From: Leisingera aquaemixtae
GTDB taxonomy: Bacteria > Pseudomonadota > Alphaproteobacteria > Rhodobacterales > Rhodobacteraceae
DNA: 64,000 nucleotides
Assembly: GCF_001458395.1 (NCBI RefSeq)
Contig: NZ_CYSR01000031.1
Location: 62,001 to 126,000 of the forward strand
Reading direction: 5' to 3'
Part shown: positions 17,637-27,113 of the stretch, piece after piece
How positions within the stretch are numbered: the stretch's first letter is position 1
Layout: each line of letters opens with the position of its first letter
The notes under the pieces: generated by a model
Told to the model about the DNA's origin: nothing
Seen by the model: only the letters and a program-made list of their open reading frames with translations
Database searches by the model: none
Translations under genes and position numbers: made by a program

Positions 17637-18246
17637 GGGCCACTCCCTTTATCTTTAGGATTAATGCTTCTTGTTCCGTCAAACTTTTAACTGGTTCCGC
17701 ATCAAACCGCCATCGCTGCCGCGCGTTATCCACTTCTTTTTTCCAGCTTTCCCCCTTGGGGAACAGGGCGGTTCCTCCGGCGGCAAGATGCCTCTCAGCG
17801 AACTCCAGAAGGAGGGACAGGTCCGCCAGCGCGCGCGCCGACAGAACCTCCGCGTTCTGCGGATCAGCTTGCTCAATACGTTTGGAAATCACCGTGACCT
17901 TCGCACCGCACTCCCGTGCAGCAGTACGAAGGAACGCTGACTTGCGTTGATCGCTCTCAATCAAAGTGGTCATCATTTCCGGAGCTTCGTCTGCAGCCAG
18001 AATCGCAACAATCAAACCCGGAAATCCACCCCCGCTTCCGATATCGACCCAGTGATCAGGGGCATCAACGCAGCGGAAAACCTGAACGGAATCCGCAATA
18101 TGCCGCGACCACAGGAGCTCCAAGCTGGATTTGGAAACTAAGTTGATCTTGGGATTCCATTTCTTTATGACCTGCTCGAAGATCTCCAGCCTCGCCAATG
18201 TTTCACGTGAAACATTCAATTCCTCGAGGATTCGTTTCTCGTTCAT
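17629..18246 (-). CDS. rsmG: 16S rRNA (guanine527-N7)-methyltransferase
   Basis: RsmG (GidB) methylates G527 of 16S rRNA in the 530 loop. The 205-residue protein has the SAM-binding [10 protein letters not shown] motif at residues 68-77, preceded by [11 protein letters not shown] and followed by the acidic ESD segment, in the order usual for the family. The ATG overlaps the mnmG stop (ATGA). A perfect parS sequence is embedded in codons 10-15 and encodes NVSRET. Loss of this enzyme is known in other bacteria to give low-level streptomycin resistance. Confidence 0.96.
   Translation of the reverse strand: MNEKRILEELNVSRETLARLEIFEQVIKKWNPKINLVSKSSLELLWSRHIADSVQVFRCVDAPDHWVDIGSGGGFPGLIVAILAADEAPEMMTTLIESDQRKSAFLRTAARECGAKVTVISKRIEQADPQNAEVLSARALADLSLLLEFAERHLAAGGTALFPKGESWKKEVDNARQRWRFDAEPVKSLTEQEALILKIKGVARV
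18199..18214. promoter_or_regulatory. parS centromere site 1
   Basis: A perfect 16-bp match to the bacterial parS consensus TGTTTCACGTGAAACA, including the core CACGTG palindrome. It lies inside the start of rsmG and is about 5.4 kb from the centre of the proposed origin. ParB encoded 1.4 kb away is expected to bind here. Confidence 0.95.
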
Positions 18247-20117
18247 GCAGATTTATCCTGCCGCGATTGGTCCCGGCGAAGACGAGCCAAAAGGAGCGCC
18301 AGAGCTGCCGGCGTCATCCCATCAATCCTCGCAGCTTGCGCCAGGGTTTCCGGGCGTGCTACTGACAGTTTTTGCTGCAGTTCTTTCGAAAGCCCCTCAA
18401 TACCATCATAGGCATAATCCGCTGGGATTACATACCCTTCGTCCCGCTTCATCGCGGATATTTCCCGCTCCTGCCGCGCAATGTAATTCGCATAAAGCGC
18501 ATCACGTTCGACCTGCCGGCGGATATCCGGATCTACACTTTCCAGATCAGGCATGAGGGGCACGATATCCTCAAATGCCACATCAGGAAAAGCAAGAACC
18601 TCCATCCCGGAGCGCCGGTTTCCGTCCTGATTCACCCGAATCCCTGCTGCGGCAACCTGTTTCGGGGTGAAGCTCTGCGCTTCCAGAACGGAACACGCTT
18701 TCCCCAACCGGTCGCTCTTTTCCAGAAAGGCCGCCTGGCGTTGTTTGCCGGCGCAGCCGATCTCGATGGCCAAGGGGGTCAATCTCTGATCAGCGTTATC
18801 AGCCCGCAGGGACAGCCTGAATTCCGCGCGGGACGTAAACATCCTATAGGGTTCGGTCACTCCGTTCGTGGTCAGGTCATCGATCATGACACCGATATAG
18901 CTGTTTGATCTGCTAAAGCTGACGGGGCCCTCCCCCAAGCTGGCGCGTGCGGCGTTCAGTCCGGCAACCATCCCCTGGGCTGCGGCCTCCTCGTACCCGG
19001 TGGTGCCATTGATCTGGCCGGCAAGATACAGCCCGGGCACGTCTTTCAGCCGCAGCTCCAGAGTCAGAGCCCGAGGATCAACGTAGTCATACTCAATGGC
19101 GTATCCCGGTTGAAGGATGACCGCTTGTTCTAATCCACGGATCGAATGAACATACTCCTCCTGAACATCCTGCGGCAGGCTGGTGGAGATGCCGTTCGGG
19201 TAGACAGTGTGGTCTGTCACGCCCTCAGGCTCCAGGAAGATCTGGTGCGAGTCTTTATCTGCGAAACGGACAACCTTATCTTCGATCGACGGGCAGTAGC
19301 GCGGGCCAACCCCTTCGATGTGCCCGCCGTACATTGCAGACCGTTCCAAATTCTTCTGTATGATCTCGTGGGTCTTCGCGTTGGTGTGGGTGATCCCGCA
19401 AGACACCTGCTTTGCGCTGGTCGACTTTGTCAGGAAGGAAAAGAAAACAGGGTCTTCGTCCCCTGGCTGCGCTTCCAGAATATCCCAGTTGATGGTCCGT
19501 CCATCCAGCCGCGGCGGTGTCCCAGTCTTCAGGCGGCCCAATGGAAGAGCAAAGTTATCCAGACGTTCCGCCAGCTTGACCGACGGCTTGTCCCCCATGC
19601 GGCCGCCCGGTTTAGAAACGTCACCTATGTGAATAACGCCGCGCAAGAAGGTTCCCGACGTCAGAATGACCGACTTACTCGGAATTTCGCTGCCGTCAGC
19701 GAGGATCACGCCGGCGACGGCAATCCCCTGCAGGAGAAAGTCAGTGACCTCTCCTTCAACGATATCCAGATTCTCCTGCGCCACCGTCAGCCGCAGCATT
19801 TCCCTCCGGTAGATCGCCCGGTCCGATTGCGCGCGCGGCCCCTGCACTGCGGGGCCCTTGCGGCGGTTCAGCAAGCGGAACTGAATTCCGGCGAGGTCGG
19901 CCACCCGCCCCATCACACCGTCTAGCGCGTCAATCTCCCGAACCAGATGCCCTTTTCCCAGCCCGCCAATCGCTGGGTTGCAGGACATGACGCCGATACC
20001 ATTGCGGTCCAGCGTCACCAGTGCTGTGCGAACACCCATCCGTGCTGCTGCATGGGCGGCTTCGGTGCCGGCGTGGCCGCCGCCTACTACGATCACGTCA
20101 TAAGCTGAATGTTTCAC
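18243..20117 (-). CDS. mnmG: tRNA uridine-5-carboxymethylaminomethyl modification enzyme MnmG
   Basis: MnmG (GidA) is the FAD-binding half of the MnmE-MnmG complex that modifies the wobble uridine of several tRNAs. The N-terminal dinucleotide-binding [10 protein letters not shown] motif, the conserved [17 protein letters not shown] segment, and the GTSFLRG-type second motif ([14 protein letters not shown]) are present. GTG at 20117 is preferred as start, since AAGGAG lies eight bases upstream; a GTG at 20126 has almost no spacing to its SD. The 624-residue size is normal. The start region overlaps a parS site. It follows mnmE by only a few bases. Confidence 0.96.
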   Translation of the reverse strand: MKHSAYDVIVVGGGHAGTEAAHAAARMGVRTALVTLDRNGIGVMSCNPAIGGLGKGHLVREIDALDGVMGRVADLAGIQFRLLNRRKGPAVQGPRAQSDRAIYRREMLRLTVAQENLDIVEGEVTDFLLQGIAVAGVILADGSEIPSKSVILTSGTFLRGVIHIGDVSKPGGRMGDKPSVKLAERLDNFALPLGRLKTGTPPRLDGRTINWDILEAQPGDEDPVFFSFLTKSTSAKQVSCGITHTNAKTHEIIQKNLERSAMYGGHIEGVGPRYCPSIEDKVVRFADKDSHQIFLEPEGVTDHTVYPNGISTSLPQDVQEEYVHSIRGLEQAVILQPGYAIEYDYVDPRALTLELRLKDVPGLYLAGQINGTTGYEEAAAQGMVAGLNAARASLGEGPVSFSRSNSYIGVMIDDLTTNGVTEPYRMFTSRAEFRLSLRADNADQRLTPLAIEIGCAGKQRQAAFLEKSDRLGKACSVLEAQSFTPKQVAAAGIRVNQDGNRRSGMEVLAFPDVAFEDIVPLMPDLESVDPDIRRQVERDALYANYIARQEREISAMKRDEGYVIPADYAYDGIEGLSKELQQKLSVARPETLAQAARIDGMTPAALALLLARLRRDQSRQDKSA

Positions 20118-20125
20118 GTGAAACA
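20110..20125. promoter_or_regulatory. parS centromere site 2 at the mnmG start
   Basis: A second perfect 16-bp TGTTTCACGTGAAACA, about 3.4 kb from the proposed origin. It covers the spacer between the mnmG SD and its preferred GTG start, so ParB binding and mnmG translation initiation signals share the same bases. Confidence 0.95.
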
Positions 20126-20130
20126 CTCCT

Positions 20131-21417
20131 TCATTTCCCCAGGCAAAAACTCGAGAAAATCTCGTCCAGGAGATTCTCTACGCCAATCCGCCCAACCAGC
20201 ATTTCCAGTGCCCGAATGGCCGATCGCATTTCCTCGGCCGCTATATCATAGAACTCGGGGCCGCGTTGCAGGATTTCTTGCGCTTCAGACAAGCTGACCA
20301 GCGCCGAAAGCATCGCATCCCGATGCCGTGCACGCGTTGCGATACCGGCTTGGGCTGACCGGTTTTGCAACACTTTGGAGATATGATCAACCAGGCGGTC
20401 AATTCCCTGCCCTGACTGGCCGGAAATTGCATCGCCGGCATCGTCGCGCAGATCGGCCTTGGGCAGCAGCCGGATATCCCCCTGCTGCAACTCGACATCC
20501 AGGACTTCGTCCCTTTCCGCCAGAAACACGCGTAGATCAGCATCCTGCGCCCGTTTGCGGGCCAAGGCGATACCGATCCCTTCAACGTGATCATCGGTGT
20601 CGCGCAGCCCGGCAGTATCAAGAAGAGTCACGGGCAGACCGGCAAGGTCCATGCGGACTTCGATAATATCCCGGGTGGTGCCGGCATATTCAGATGTGAT
20701 TGCAGCCTCCCGGCCGGCCAGCGCGTTCAGCAGCGTGGACTTACCGACATTCGGAGCGCCGACGATTGCCACCTCAAAACCGCTGCGGATTCGTTCGGCA
20801 ATTCTGACACCGGCAGTCTCCTTTTCGAGGCCGGCTTGAACATCCGCCAGCAGTTCTGAAACCTCGGGGGTAACATCTACCGGCACGTCCTCGTCTGCGA
20901 AGTCGATGGTCACTTCGATCAAAGACGCAGCGCGGATCAGTTTGACCCGCCAAGCTTCCGCCAGCTTCCCCAGCCCGCCGGCGAGGATCACCTGAGCTTG
21001 CTTGCGCTGTGCTTCGGTTTCCGCGTCAATCAGATCGGCAAGACCCTCGACCTGAGCCAGGTCCAGATTACCGTTTTCCAGCGCGCGGCGCGTGAACTCA
21101 CCCGGATCGGCCATTCGGAGGCCCTCGATTCGTCCCAACGAATCGAGGACAGCCGAGACTACTGCTGTACTTCCATGTGTTTGAAATTCAACGGTATTTT
21201 CGCCAGTAAAGCTATGCGGAGCAGTAAAGCTCAGGACCAGCGCTTCATCGAGGCGCTTTCCTGATTCGTCCTGCAGAATTCGCAGGCTGGTGCCCCGCGC
21301 CGGCAAATCCCCGCCGCAAAGCTGCGCGCCGGCGGCAAGCGCCAAAGGGCCGGAGACGCGGATCACCGCGACCCCGGCCTTCCCCTGAGCGGAGGCCAGC
21401 GCAAAGATCGTGTCCAT
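20131..21417 (-). CDS. mnmE: tRNA modification GTPase MnmE
   Basis: MnmE (TrmE) is the GTPase partner of MnmG in wobble-uridine modification. The 428-residue protein has an N-terminal tetrahydrofolate-binding domain (IFALASA and PHSFTGEN motifs), a helical domain interrupted by the G domain with GAPNVGKS at 220-227, the DTAGLRD G3 motif, and the C-terminal F-C-L-G-K motif whose cysteine is typical of the family. The gene lies between rho and mnmG on the leading strand away from the origin. Confidence 0.97.
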   Translation of the reverse strand: MDTIFALASAQGKAGVAVIRVSGPLALAAGAQLCGGDLPARGTSLRILQDESGKRLDEALVLSFTAPHSFTGENTVEFQTHGSTAVVSAVLDSLGRIEGLRMADPGEFTRRALENGNLDLAQVEGLADLIDAETEAQRKQAQVILAGGLGKLAEAWRVKLIRAASLIEVTIDFADEDVPVDVTPEVSELLADVQAGLEKETAGVRIAERIRSGFEVAIVGAPNVGKSTLLNALAGREAAITSEYAGTTRDIIEVRMDLAGLPVTLLDTAGLRDTDDHVEGIGIALARKRAQDADLRVFLAERDEVLDVELQQGDIRLLPKADLRDDAGDAISGQSGQGIDRLVDHISKVLQNRSAQAGIATRARHRDAMLSALVSLSEAQEILQRGPEFYDIAAEEMRSAIRALEMLVGRIGVENLLDEIFSSFCLGK

Positions 21418-21447
21418 TGGGTGGCCTTTCTCTCTCGCCGGCCCGGA

Positions 21448-22719
21448 TCAGGTATTCATCGAGTCGAAAAATTCGGAGTTGCTCTTGGTCTGCTTCAGCT
21501 TGGACAGCAGGAACTCAATCGCGTCTGTCGTGCCCATCGGGTTCAGGATCCGGCGCAGCACAAAGGTCTTGGCCAGATCGCCCTTGTCAACCAACAGATC
21601 CTCTTTCCGGGTGCCGGACTTGAGGATGTCGATGGCCGGAAACACGCGCTTGTCCGCAATCTTGCGATCCAGGACGAGTTCAGAGTTACCGGTGCCCTTG
21701 AATTCTTCGAAGATCACCTCGTCCATGCGCGAGCCGGTGTCGATCAGCGCGGTGGCGATGATGGTGAGCGAGCCGCCTTCTTCGATATTCCGGGCGGCAC
21801 CAAAGAAGCGTTTCGGCCGCTGCAGAGCGTTTGCATCGACACCACCGGTCAAAACTTTACCCGAGGACGGCACAACAGTGTTGAAGGCCCTACCAAGTCT
21901 TGTGATCGAGTCGAGAAGAATCACAACATCTCGTTTATGTTCAACAAGACGCTTGGCCTTTTCGATGACCATTTCAGACACAGCAACGTGGCGGGTCGCC
22001 GGCTCGTCGAAGGTGGAGGAAACCACCTCGCCCTTCACCGAGCGTTGCATGTCGGTCACCTCTTCCGGGCGTTCGTCGATCAGCAGAACGATCAGGTAGC
22101 ACTCCGGATGGTTCTTCTCGATCGAATGCGCGATGTTCTGCAGAATTACCGTTTTACCGGTGCGCGGCGGCGCCACGATCAGCGAACGCTGGCCCTTGCC
22201 GATCGGCGCAACCAGGTCGATCACCCGGGCGGAACGGTCCTTGATGGTGGGATCCTCGATCTCCATCTTCAGGCGCTCATCCGGGTAAAGCGGGGTCAGG
22301 TTGTCAAAGGCGATCTTGTGGCGGGCCTTTTCAGGCTCCTCAAAGTTGATCATGGTGACGTTGGTCAGCGCGAAGTAACGCTCTGTCTCCAGCGGCGCCT
22401 TGATCTGGCCTTCCACGGTGTCGCCGGTGCGCAGCGAATACTGGCGGATCATGTCAGGGGAGACATAGATATCGTCCGGACCGGGCAGGTAGTTTGCCTC
22501 GGGCGAGCGCAAGAAGCCAAAGCCGTCCTGCAGCACTTCCAGCACCCCGTCGCCGCCAATGTCCCAGCCTTCATCCGCGCGTTCCCGCAGGATCTGGAAC
22601 ATCATCTCGCCCTTACGCATGGTCGAAGCGTTTTCGATCTCCAGCTCCTCAGCCATTGCCAGCAGCGATTTGGGGCTTTTTGCCTTGAGGTCAGCCAGAT
22701 TCAGGGATTGCACGGTCAT
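21448..22719 (-). CDS. rho: transcription termination factor Rho
   Basis: Rho is the hexameric RNA translocase that ends transcription at rut sites and suppresses antisense RNA. The 423-residue protein has the N-terminal helical cap and cold-shock-like RNA-binding domain ([15 protein letters not shown]), the ATPase P-loop APPRTGKT near residue 190, Walker B LLDSITRL, and the Q- and R-loops ([20 protein letters not shown] region). It lies 30 bases upstream of mnmE in the same direction. The 173-bp region between rho and hemJ contains no gene and presumably holds its promoter. Confidence 0.97.
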   Translation of the reverse strand: MTVQSLNLADLKAKSPKSLLAMAEELEIENASTMRKGEMMFQILRERADEGWDIGGDGVLEVLQDGFGFLRSPEANYLPGPDDIYVSPDMIRQYSLRTGDTVEGQIKAPLETERYFALTNVTMINFEEPEKARHKIAFDNLTPLYPDERLKMEIEDPTIKDRSARVIDLVAPIGKGQRSLIVAPPRTGKTVILQNIAHSIEKNHPECYLIVLLIDERPEEVTDMQRSVKGEVVSSTFDEPATRHVAVSEMVIEKAKRLVEHKRDVVILLDSITRLGRAFNTVVPSSGKVLTGGVDANALQRPKRFFGAARNIEEGGSLTIIATALIDTGSRMDEVIFEEFKGTGNSELVLDRKIADKRVFPAIDILKSGTRKEDLLVDKGDLAKTFVLRRILNPMGTTDAIEFLLSKLKQTKSNSEFFDSMNT

Positions 22720-22892
22720 ATAGATACGGCCTCTACTCCCCGCTCATCCGGGGGTCGGTCACACGACAGGTTTGGAAAACGCGGCTGCCCGGACGGGCCC
22801 GCTGGAAGCCATACATAGGGACTCGTTTCAGATGAGTCAAACGCCGGCTGCAAGCGTTCCGGCGCTGCTGGGCCTGTTTCAGCGCCTCTGCG

Positions 22893-23348
22893 CTAGAATT
22901 TGAAGATGACGGAAACCACGATCACCAGCATCAGCACAGTGGGCACCTCATTCATCATTCTAAACTGCCGGCCCGTCAGCGTGTTCCGTTCTTCTTTGAA
23001 GTCGCGGTAGCGCAGAAGCAGCCAATGATGGAACCAGGTCATGGCGATGACCGACACGCCCTTGGTCCAGGGCCAGACATAGCTCCAGTCGACCATGCCG
23101 GGGGTCAGAACGATAAACAGCCCTGCCGCCCAGGACACATACATGGCAGGGCGCATGATGATCCTGAGGAGCTTCTCTTCCATGGTGAGGAAGATTGGAA
23201 TGGCGTCCTGCACATTCTCAGCCTGCTCCACGTGATACACGAACAGACGGGGGAGATAGAAAAGACCGGCCATCCAGCTCAGCACGGCCATGATGTGCAG
23301 CGATTTGGCATATGGGTAGAGCGTGAACATCACGTCGCTCGGGTCCAT
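22893..23348 (-). CDS. hemJ: protoporphyrinogen IX oxidase HemJ
   Basis: HemJ is a membrane-embedded heme-binding oxidase that converts protoporphyrinogen IX to protoporphyrin IX. The 151-residue protein has four hydrophobic spans, with the AKSLHIMAVLSWMAGLFYLP segment carrying the conserved histidine and the RPAMYVSWAAGL and TWFHHWLL helices later. The ATG at 23348 is taken over a start ten codons upstream because it follows a GGGGAG site and gives the usual N-terminus. It is the closest gene on the left side of the proposed origin. Confidence 0.92.
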   Translation of the reverse strand: MDPSDVMFTLYPYAKSLHIMAVLSWMAGLFYLPRLFVYHVEQAENVQDAIPIFLTMEEKLLRIIMRPAMYVSWAAGLFIVLTPGMVDWSYVWPWTKGVSVIAMTWFHHWLLLRYRDFKEERNTLTGRQFRMMNEVPTVLMLVIVVSVIFKF

Positions 23349-23378
23349 GGGCAGTTCTCCCCGGTCAGGTCTGATCAC

Positions 23379-23760
23379 CCTAATAAATAAATGAATATTT
23401 AAAGGATGATGTTTTTGTAGTGTGCGTGGATTCCAGTGGATAAGTGAATCCTCCCCCGCTTATCCCCAGCAAGGATAAGATTCCAGCGCGGAAGGGACAG
23501 GAGTCCTGGTTTTGCCGCCGGCGCCAGGAAAATAAGGCGCGTTAAGGATGTCTTTACCTTCGCGTGCTTGGGGATAACAACGGGATGAACCGGGGAGTGC
23601 CGGCATATCCACGGATTCAAAGTTATCCTGACTCACAAAGGACGACTCAGCGGGTTGAATCCCGGGATTTGCGTCAACCCCTGGAGTCTTTACTTGAGCG
23701 TGGAAAACCATACAAAACGTCCTGAAACCGTCTGCTTCTTTCCCACGGGGTTTTCCACAT
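23379..23760. other. probable chromosomal replication origin (oriC)
   Basis: A 410-bp gap between hemJ and maf, transcribed away on both sides, with origin-like content. An AT-rich stretch spans about 23380-23418. DnaA-box-like 9-mers (consensus TTATCCACA) include TTATCCACT (23443-23435, minus), TTATCCCCA (23460-23468, plus), TTATCCCCA (23577-23569, minus), TTTTCCACG (23707-23699, minus) and TTTTCCACA (23751-23759, plus), each one base from the consensus. Nine GANTC sites begin at 23429, 23446, 23479, 23501, 23614, 23630, 23644, 23657 and 23684. The rho-hemJ-origin-maf-aroE-coaE-dnaQ order and nearby parAB/parS agree. Confidence 0.85.
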
Positions 23761-24358
23761 GACTGCCCACATTGTGCTGGCTTCTGGTTCCGAAATCCGG
23801 GCGCATCTGCTGCGTCAGGCCGGGATCGAATTTGAAACCGATGTGCCGAGACTGGATGAGCAGGCGATCAAGGCCGCGCTGCTGGCAGAGCAAGCGCCGC
23901 CGCGGGACATTGCCGATGCGCTGGCAGAAGCTAAGGCGCGCAAAATCAGTGCCAAGCATCCGGGCAGGCTGGTATTGGGGTGCGACCAGGTCCTGGATTT
24001 CGAAGGGCAACTTCTTTCCAAGCCGGCGAGTGCAGAGGCCGCGTTGTCCCAGCTGAAAGAAATGCGCGGCAAGCGGCACATGCTGTTGTCGGCCGCCGTG
24101 ATCTATCGGGATGGTGAGCCGATCTGGCGCCATGTCGGACAGGTCCGGCTGGTGATGCGCAACTGCTCTGACGCTTATCTGGAGAATTATGTCAGCCGCA
24201 ACTGGGACAGCATCCGCCACGCGGTGGGGGCATACAAGCTGGAGGAAGAAGGCGTGCGGCTGTTCGCTTCTATCGAGGGCAGTTACTTTAATGTCTTGGG
24301 ATTGCCGCTGATGGAGCTTATCAGTTACCTGGGTTTGCAAGGGGTAATCGAGCAATGA
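23759..24358 (+). CDS. maf: Maf-family nucleotide pyrophosphatase
   Basis: Maf proteins hydrolyse non-canonical or modified nucleoside triphosphates such as dTTP, UTP or methylated forms. The 199-residue protein has the N-terminal LASGSEIRAHLLRQAG motif, the GCDQVLDF segment with catalytic acid, and a C-terminal GSYFNVLGLPL motif. The subfamily specificity is not resolved here. Its start codon overlaps the last DnaA-like box of the origin, and it leads a maf-aroE-coaE-dnaQ operon with overlapping ends. Confidence 0.94.
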   Translation: MTAHIVLASGSEIRAHLLRQAGIEFETDVPRLDEQAIKAALLAEQAPPRDIADALAEAKARKISAKHPGRLVLGCDQVLDFEGQLLSKPASAEAALSQLKEMRGKRHMLLSAAVIYRDGEPIWRHVGQVRLVMRNCSDAYLENYVSRNWDSIRHAVGAYKLEEEGVRLFASIEGSYFNVLGLPLMELISYLGLQGVIEQ

Positions 24359-25188
24359 CAGAAGCAAAAATCCCGCTCGCCGGCGTGATCGGCTGTCCGG
24401 TTTCACATTCCAAATCCCCGCAGCTGCATGGCCACTGGCTGAAAACGCACGGCATCGCCGGGCATTATGTGCCGATGCATGTGGAACCCGCGGACCTGGC
24501 AGAGGCCATCCGGGCAATGCCGAAAATGGGGTTCGTCGGGGCCAATGTCACCATCCCGCACAAAGAAGCGGTGATGGAGATAGCCGACAAGGTCACCGAC
24601 CGGGCGAAACTGATCGGCGCGGCCAACACCCTGATTTTCCGGGAAGACGGCACCATCCTAGCCGACAACACAGACGGGTACGGCTTTATCACCAACCTGC
24701 ATCAAGGCGCCCCGGATTGGGATCCTCAGTCCGGGCCGGCCATTGTGCTTGGGGCCGGCGGCGCCTGCCGTGCAGTGGTTGCCTCGCTGATAGAGGCCGG
24801 GGTCCCGGAGATCCTTCTGAGCAACCGCACGCGCGAGCGGGCGGAACAGTTGCAAAAGGATTTCGGCAACCGGATCCGCGTGGTGGAATGGCTCCAGGCC
24901 GGCAACGCCATCGAGGAAGGCAAGCTGATTGTGAACACAACCTCTCTGGGTATGGCGGGCAAACCGCGGCTGCGTGTGCCTCTGGACGGTTTGCGGTCCG
25001 ATTCCGTCGTGACGGACCTGATATATGCACCGCTGAAAACCGGCCTGCTGGAAACGGCAGAGGAAGCCGGCTGCACTGTGGTCGACGGGCTGGGCATGCT
25101 GCTGCACCAGGCGGTTCCGGGGTTCGAACGCTGGTTTGGCCACCGCCCTGAAGTTGACGCTGCCACCCGGGCGGCGGTGCTCGGATGA
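24355..25188 (+). CDS. aroE: shikimate dehydrogenase
   Basis: AroE reduces 3-dehydroshikimate to shikimate with NADPH in aromatic amino acid synthesis. The 277-residue protein has the substrate-binding SHSKSPQLHG motif, the NVTIPHKEAVM segment with the catalytic lysine, DNTDGYGF, and the NADP-binding VLGAGGACRAVV loop. The C-terminal DGLGMLLHQA matches the family. It overlaps maf (ATGA) and coaE (four bases). Confidence 0.97.
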   Translation: MTEAKIPLAGVIGCPVSHSKSPQLHGHWLKTHGIAGHYVPMHVEPADLAEAIRAMPKMGFVGANVTIPHKEAVMEIADKVTDRAKLIGAANTLIFREDGTILADNTDGYGFITNLHQGAPDWDPQSGPAIVLGAGGACRAVVASLIEAGVPEILLSNRTRERAEQLQKDFGNRIRVVEWLQAGNAIEEGKLIVNTTSLGMAGKPRLRVPLDGLRSDSVVTDLIYAPLKTGLLETAEEAGCTVVDGLGMLLHQAVPGFERWFGHRPEVDAATRAAVLG

Positions 25189-25778
25189 GCTTCAGCCTCG
25201 GCCTTACCGGGTCCATCGGAATGGGAAAAAGCACCACCGCCCAGCTGTTTGCAGCGCAGGGCTGCGCGGTCTGGGACGCGGATGCCGCGGTTCACCGGCT
25301 GTATGGTAAAGGCGGTGCGGCCGTTCAGCCGATGTCGGAAGCATATCCTGACGCTATTGAGGGCGGGGAAGTCAGCCGCGCTGCGCTGAAACGCATCATT
25401 GGTGCAGATCCGCAGGCTTTGACGCGGATTGAAGCCATCGTGCATCCGCTGATCGCGCAGGACAGCGCGTCCTTCCGGGCTGACGCGAAAAGCGACGTTC
25501 TGGTCTTTGACATCCCGCTGCTGTTTGAAACAGGTGGCAACGCGGAAATGGATGCGGTGGCCTGCGTGACGGTGGACGCGGAAACCCAGCAAGAGCGGGT
25601 TCTTGCCCGCGGCACAATGACGGTTGAGCAGTTCCGGCAGATCCTGCAAAAACAGATGCCAATTGAGGAGAAGATGGCCCGCGCCGACTATGTGATTGAG
25701 ACGGACACGCTCGAACATGCCGAGGCGCAGGTGGCGGAGATCCTCGCAGATATCAGGAGCAAACTGACCCATGCGTGA
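25185..25778 (+). CDS. coaE: dephospho-CoA kinase
   Basis: CoaE phosphorylates dephospho-CoA at the 3' position, the last step of coenzyme A synthesis. The 197-residue P-loop kinase has GSIGMGKST near residues 10-18, the conserved WDADAAVHRLY segment, the HP-like VHPLIAQD motif, and the DIPLLFETG sequence near residue 108. It is overlapped at its 3' end by the dnaQ start. The length matches the family. Confidence 0.97.
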   Translation: MSFSLGLTGSIGMGKSTTAQLFAAQGCAVWDADAAVHRLYGKGGAAVQPMSEAYPDAIEGGEVSRAALKRIIGADPQALTRIEAIVHPLIAQDSASFRADAKSDVLVFDIPLLFETGGNAEMDAVACVTVDAETQQERVLARGTMTVEQFRQILQKQMPIEEKMARADYVIETDTLEHAEAQVAEILADIRSKLTHA

Positions 25779-26496
25779 AATCGTTCTTGATACCGAGACC
25801 ACCGGGTTTGATCCGTTCTCCGGCGACCGGATTGTCGAGATCGGTGCCGTGGAACTGTACAACCACATGCCCACCGGCAAGACATTCCACGAGTACATCA
25901 ACCCGGAACGCTCAATGCCGGCAGAGGCGTTTTCGGTCCACGGTATCGGCCCCGACCTGCTGGAGCCGCCGCAGAAGCCGGAACCCGGTGCGGTGACGCT
26001 GCGGGACAAGCCGGTCTTTGCCAAGGTCGGGCGGAAGTTCCTGGATTTCGTGCAGGACTCCAGGCTGGTCATTCACAATGCCAGCTTTGATATGAAGTTC
26101 CTGAACGCGGAACTGGACTGGATCGGGCTGCCGAAACTGCCGATGGATCAGGCTCTTGATACGCTGGCCATGGCCCGCAAGCGGTTCCCAGGCTCGCCGG
26201 CGACGCTGGATGCGCTGTGCCGCCGCTTCAACATCGACAACACCAATCGGACCTTGCACGGGGCGCTGCTCGACTCCGAGATCCTGGCCGATGTCTATCT
26301 GGAGCTGATTGGCGGGCGGCAACCTGATTTCGGTTTGTCCGCCCAATCCTCTTCCAGTTCGGCCCAGGTCGAGGATGACTGGCGCCCGATGCCGCGTCCA
26401 GCCTCCCTGCCCGCACGGATCACCGCGGAGGAGTTGGCCGCGCATGAGGCATTTGTGGACAAGCTGGGAGATGACGCTTTGTGGAAAGCCTCCTGA
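25771..26496 (+). CDS. dnaQ: DNA polymerase III epsilon subunit, 3'-5' proofreading exonuclease
   Basis: DnaQ is the DEDD-type proofreading exonuclease of the replicative polymerase. The 241-residue protein has ExoI DTETTGFDP, ExoII HNASFDMKFL near residue 92 and the late H-G-A-L-L-D-S motif with catalytic aspartate (HGALLDSEILADVYLEL). Its C-terminus after about residue 185 is serine-rich and lower in complexity, as for the polymerase-binding tail. It is the last gene of the maf operon and is followed by a strong bidirectional terminator. Confidence 0.96.
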   Translation: MREIVLDTETTGFDPFSGDRIVEIGAVELYNHMPTGKTFHEYINPERSMPAEAFSVHGIGPDLLEPPQKPEPGAVTLRDKPVFAKVGRKFLDFVQDSRLVIHNASFDMKFLNAELDWIGLPKLPMDQALDTLAMARKRFPGSPATLDALCRRFNIDNTNRTLHGALLDSEILADVYLELIGGRQPDFGLSAQSSSSSAQVEDDWRPMPRPASLPARITAEELAAHEAFVDKLGDDALWKAS

Positions 26497-26520
26497 TCCC
26501 GCGAAGGCCCGCAAAAGAAA

Positions 26521-26549
26521 AACGCCGCTGAATCCCAGCGGCGTTTTCC
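26521..26549. terminator. bidirectional terminator between dnaQ and secB
   Basis: AACGCCGCTG and CAGCGGCGTT form a perfect 10-bp stem around AATCC. The + strand is followed by TTCCGTTT and the minus strand by TTTTTCTTTTGC, so it can end both the dnaQ and the secB transcripts. Confidence 0.85.
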
Positions 26550-26568
26550 GTTTCAAAGGTCTGAAACC

Positions 26569-27057
26569 TTACTGCGTGGGTGCCGCTGCTGCAGCTTCGG
26601 ACTGGCGGCGGGCCAGTTCGTTGCGGTAGATCGCCACAAAGTCGATGTTGTCCAGGTTCAGCGGCGGGAAGCCGCCATCGCGGGTCACATCGGACACGAT
26701 GCGGCGCAGGAACGGGAAGGTCATGCGCGGGCATTCGATCAGCAGGAACGGGTGCAGCTGGTCTTCCGGCACACCGACGATGTTGAACACGCCGACATAT
26801 TCCAGTTCCAGCACGAACAGGACGTTGCCGGCTTCCTTGTTCTTGGACTCGACGGTCAGCTTGGTGACAACCTCATACTGGTTCTCGGCCGAGCGCTTCT
26901 TCGCATCCAGGTTCACCTGCACGCTGACGTCGGGCTGAACCTCGCCGCCGGTGCCTTTCTGCGCCATCACGTTTTCAAACGACATGTCGCGGATGAACTG
27001 GCCCAGAATGTTCATCTGGACTTGCGGCTGCTGCTGGGCTTCGCCGTTTTCGGCCAT
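26569..27057 (-). CDS. secB: protein-export chaperone SecB
   Basis: SecB keeps preproteins unfolded and delivers them to SecA. The 162-residue protein has the family core QPDVSVQVNLDAKK, the GVFNIVGVPEDQ segment, the conserved LLIECPRMTFPFLRRIVSD stretch, and a DGGFPPL loop. The open frame extends 20 codons upstream, but ATG at 27057 has an AGGAG site and gives the usual acidic N-terminus MAENGE. It lies downstream of fxsA by 56 bases and may be co-transcribed with it. Confidence 0.95.
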   Translation of the reverse strand: MAENGEAQQQPQVQMNILGQFIRDMSFENVMAQKGTGGEVQPDVSVQVNLDAKKRSAENQYEVVTKLTVESKNKEAGNVLFVLELEYVGVFNIVGVPEDQLHPFLLIECPRMTFPFLRRIVSDVTRDGGFPPLNLDNIDFVAIYRNELARRQSEAAAAAPTQ

Positions 27058-27113
27058 GTAGATACTCCTGAAAATATGCTTTGGACCGTGCTTACCAGCT
27101 TGGTCCGGGTTCC

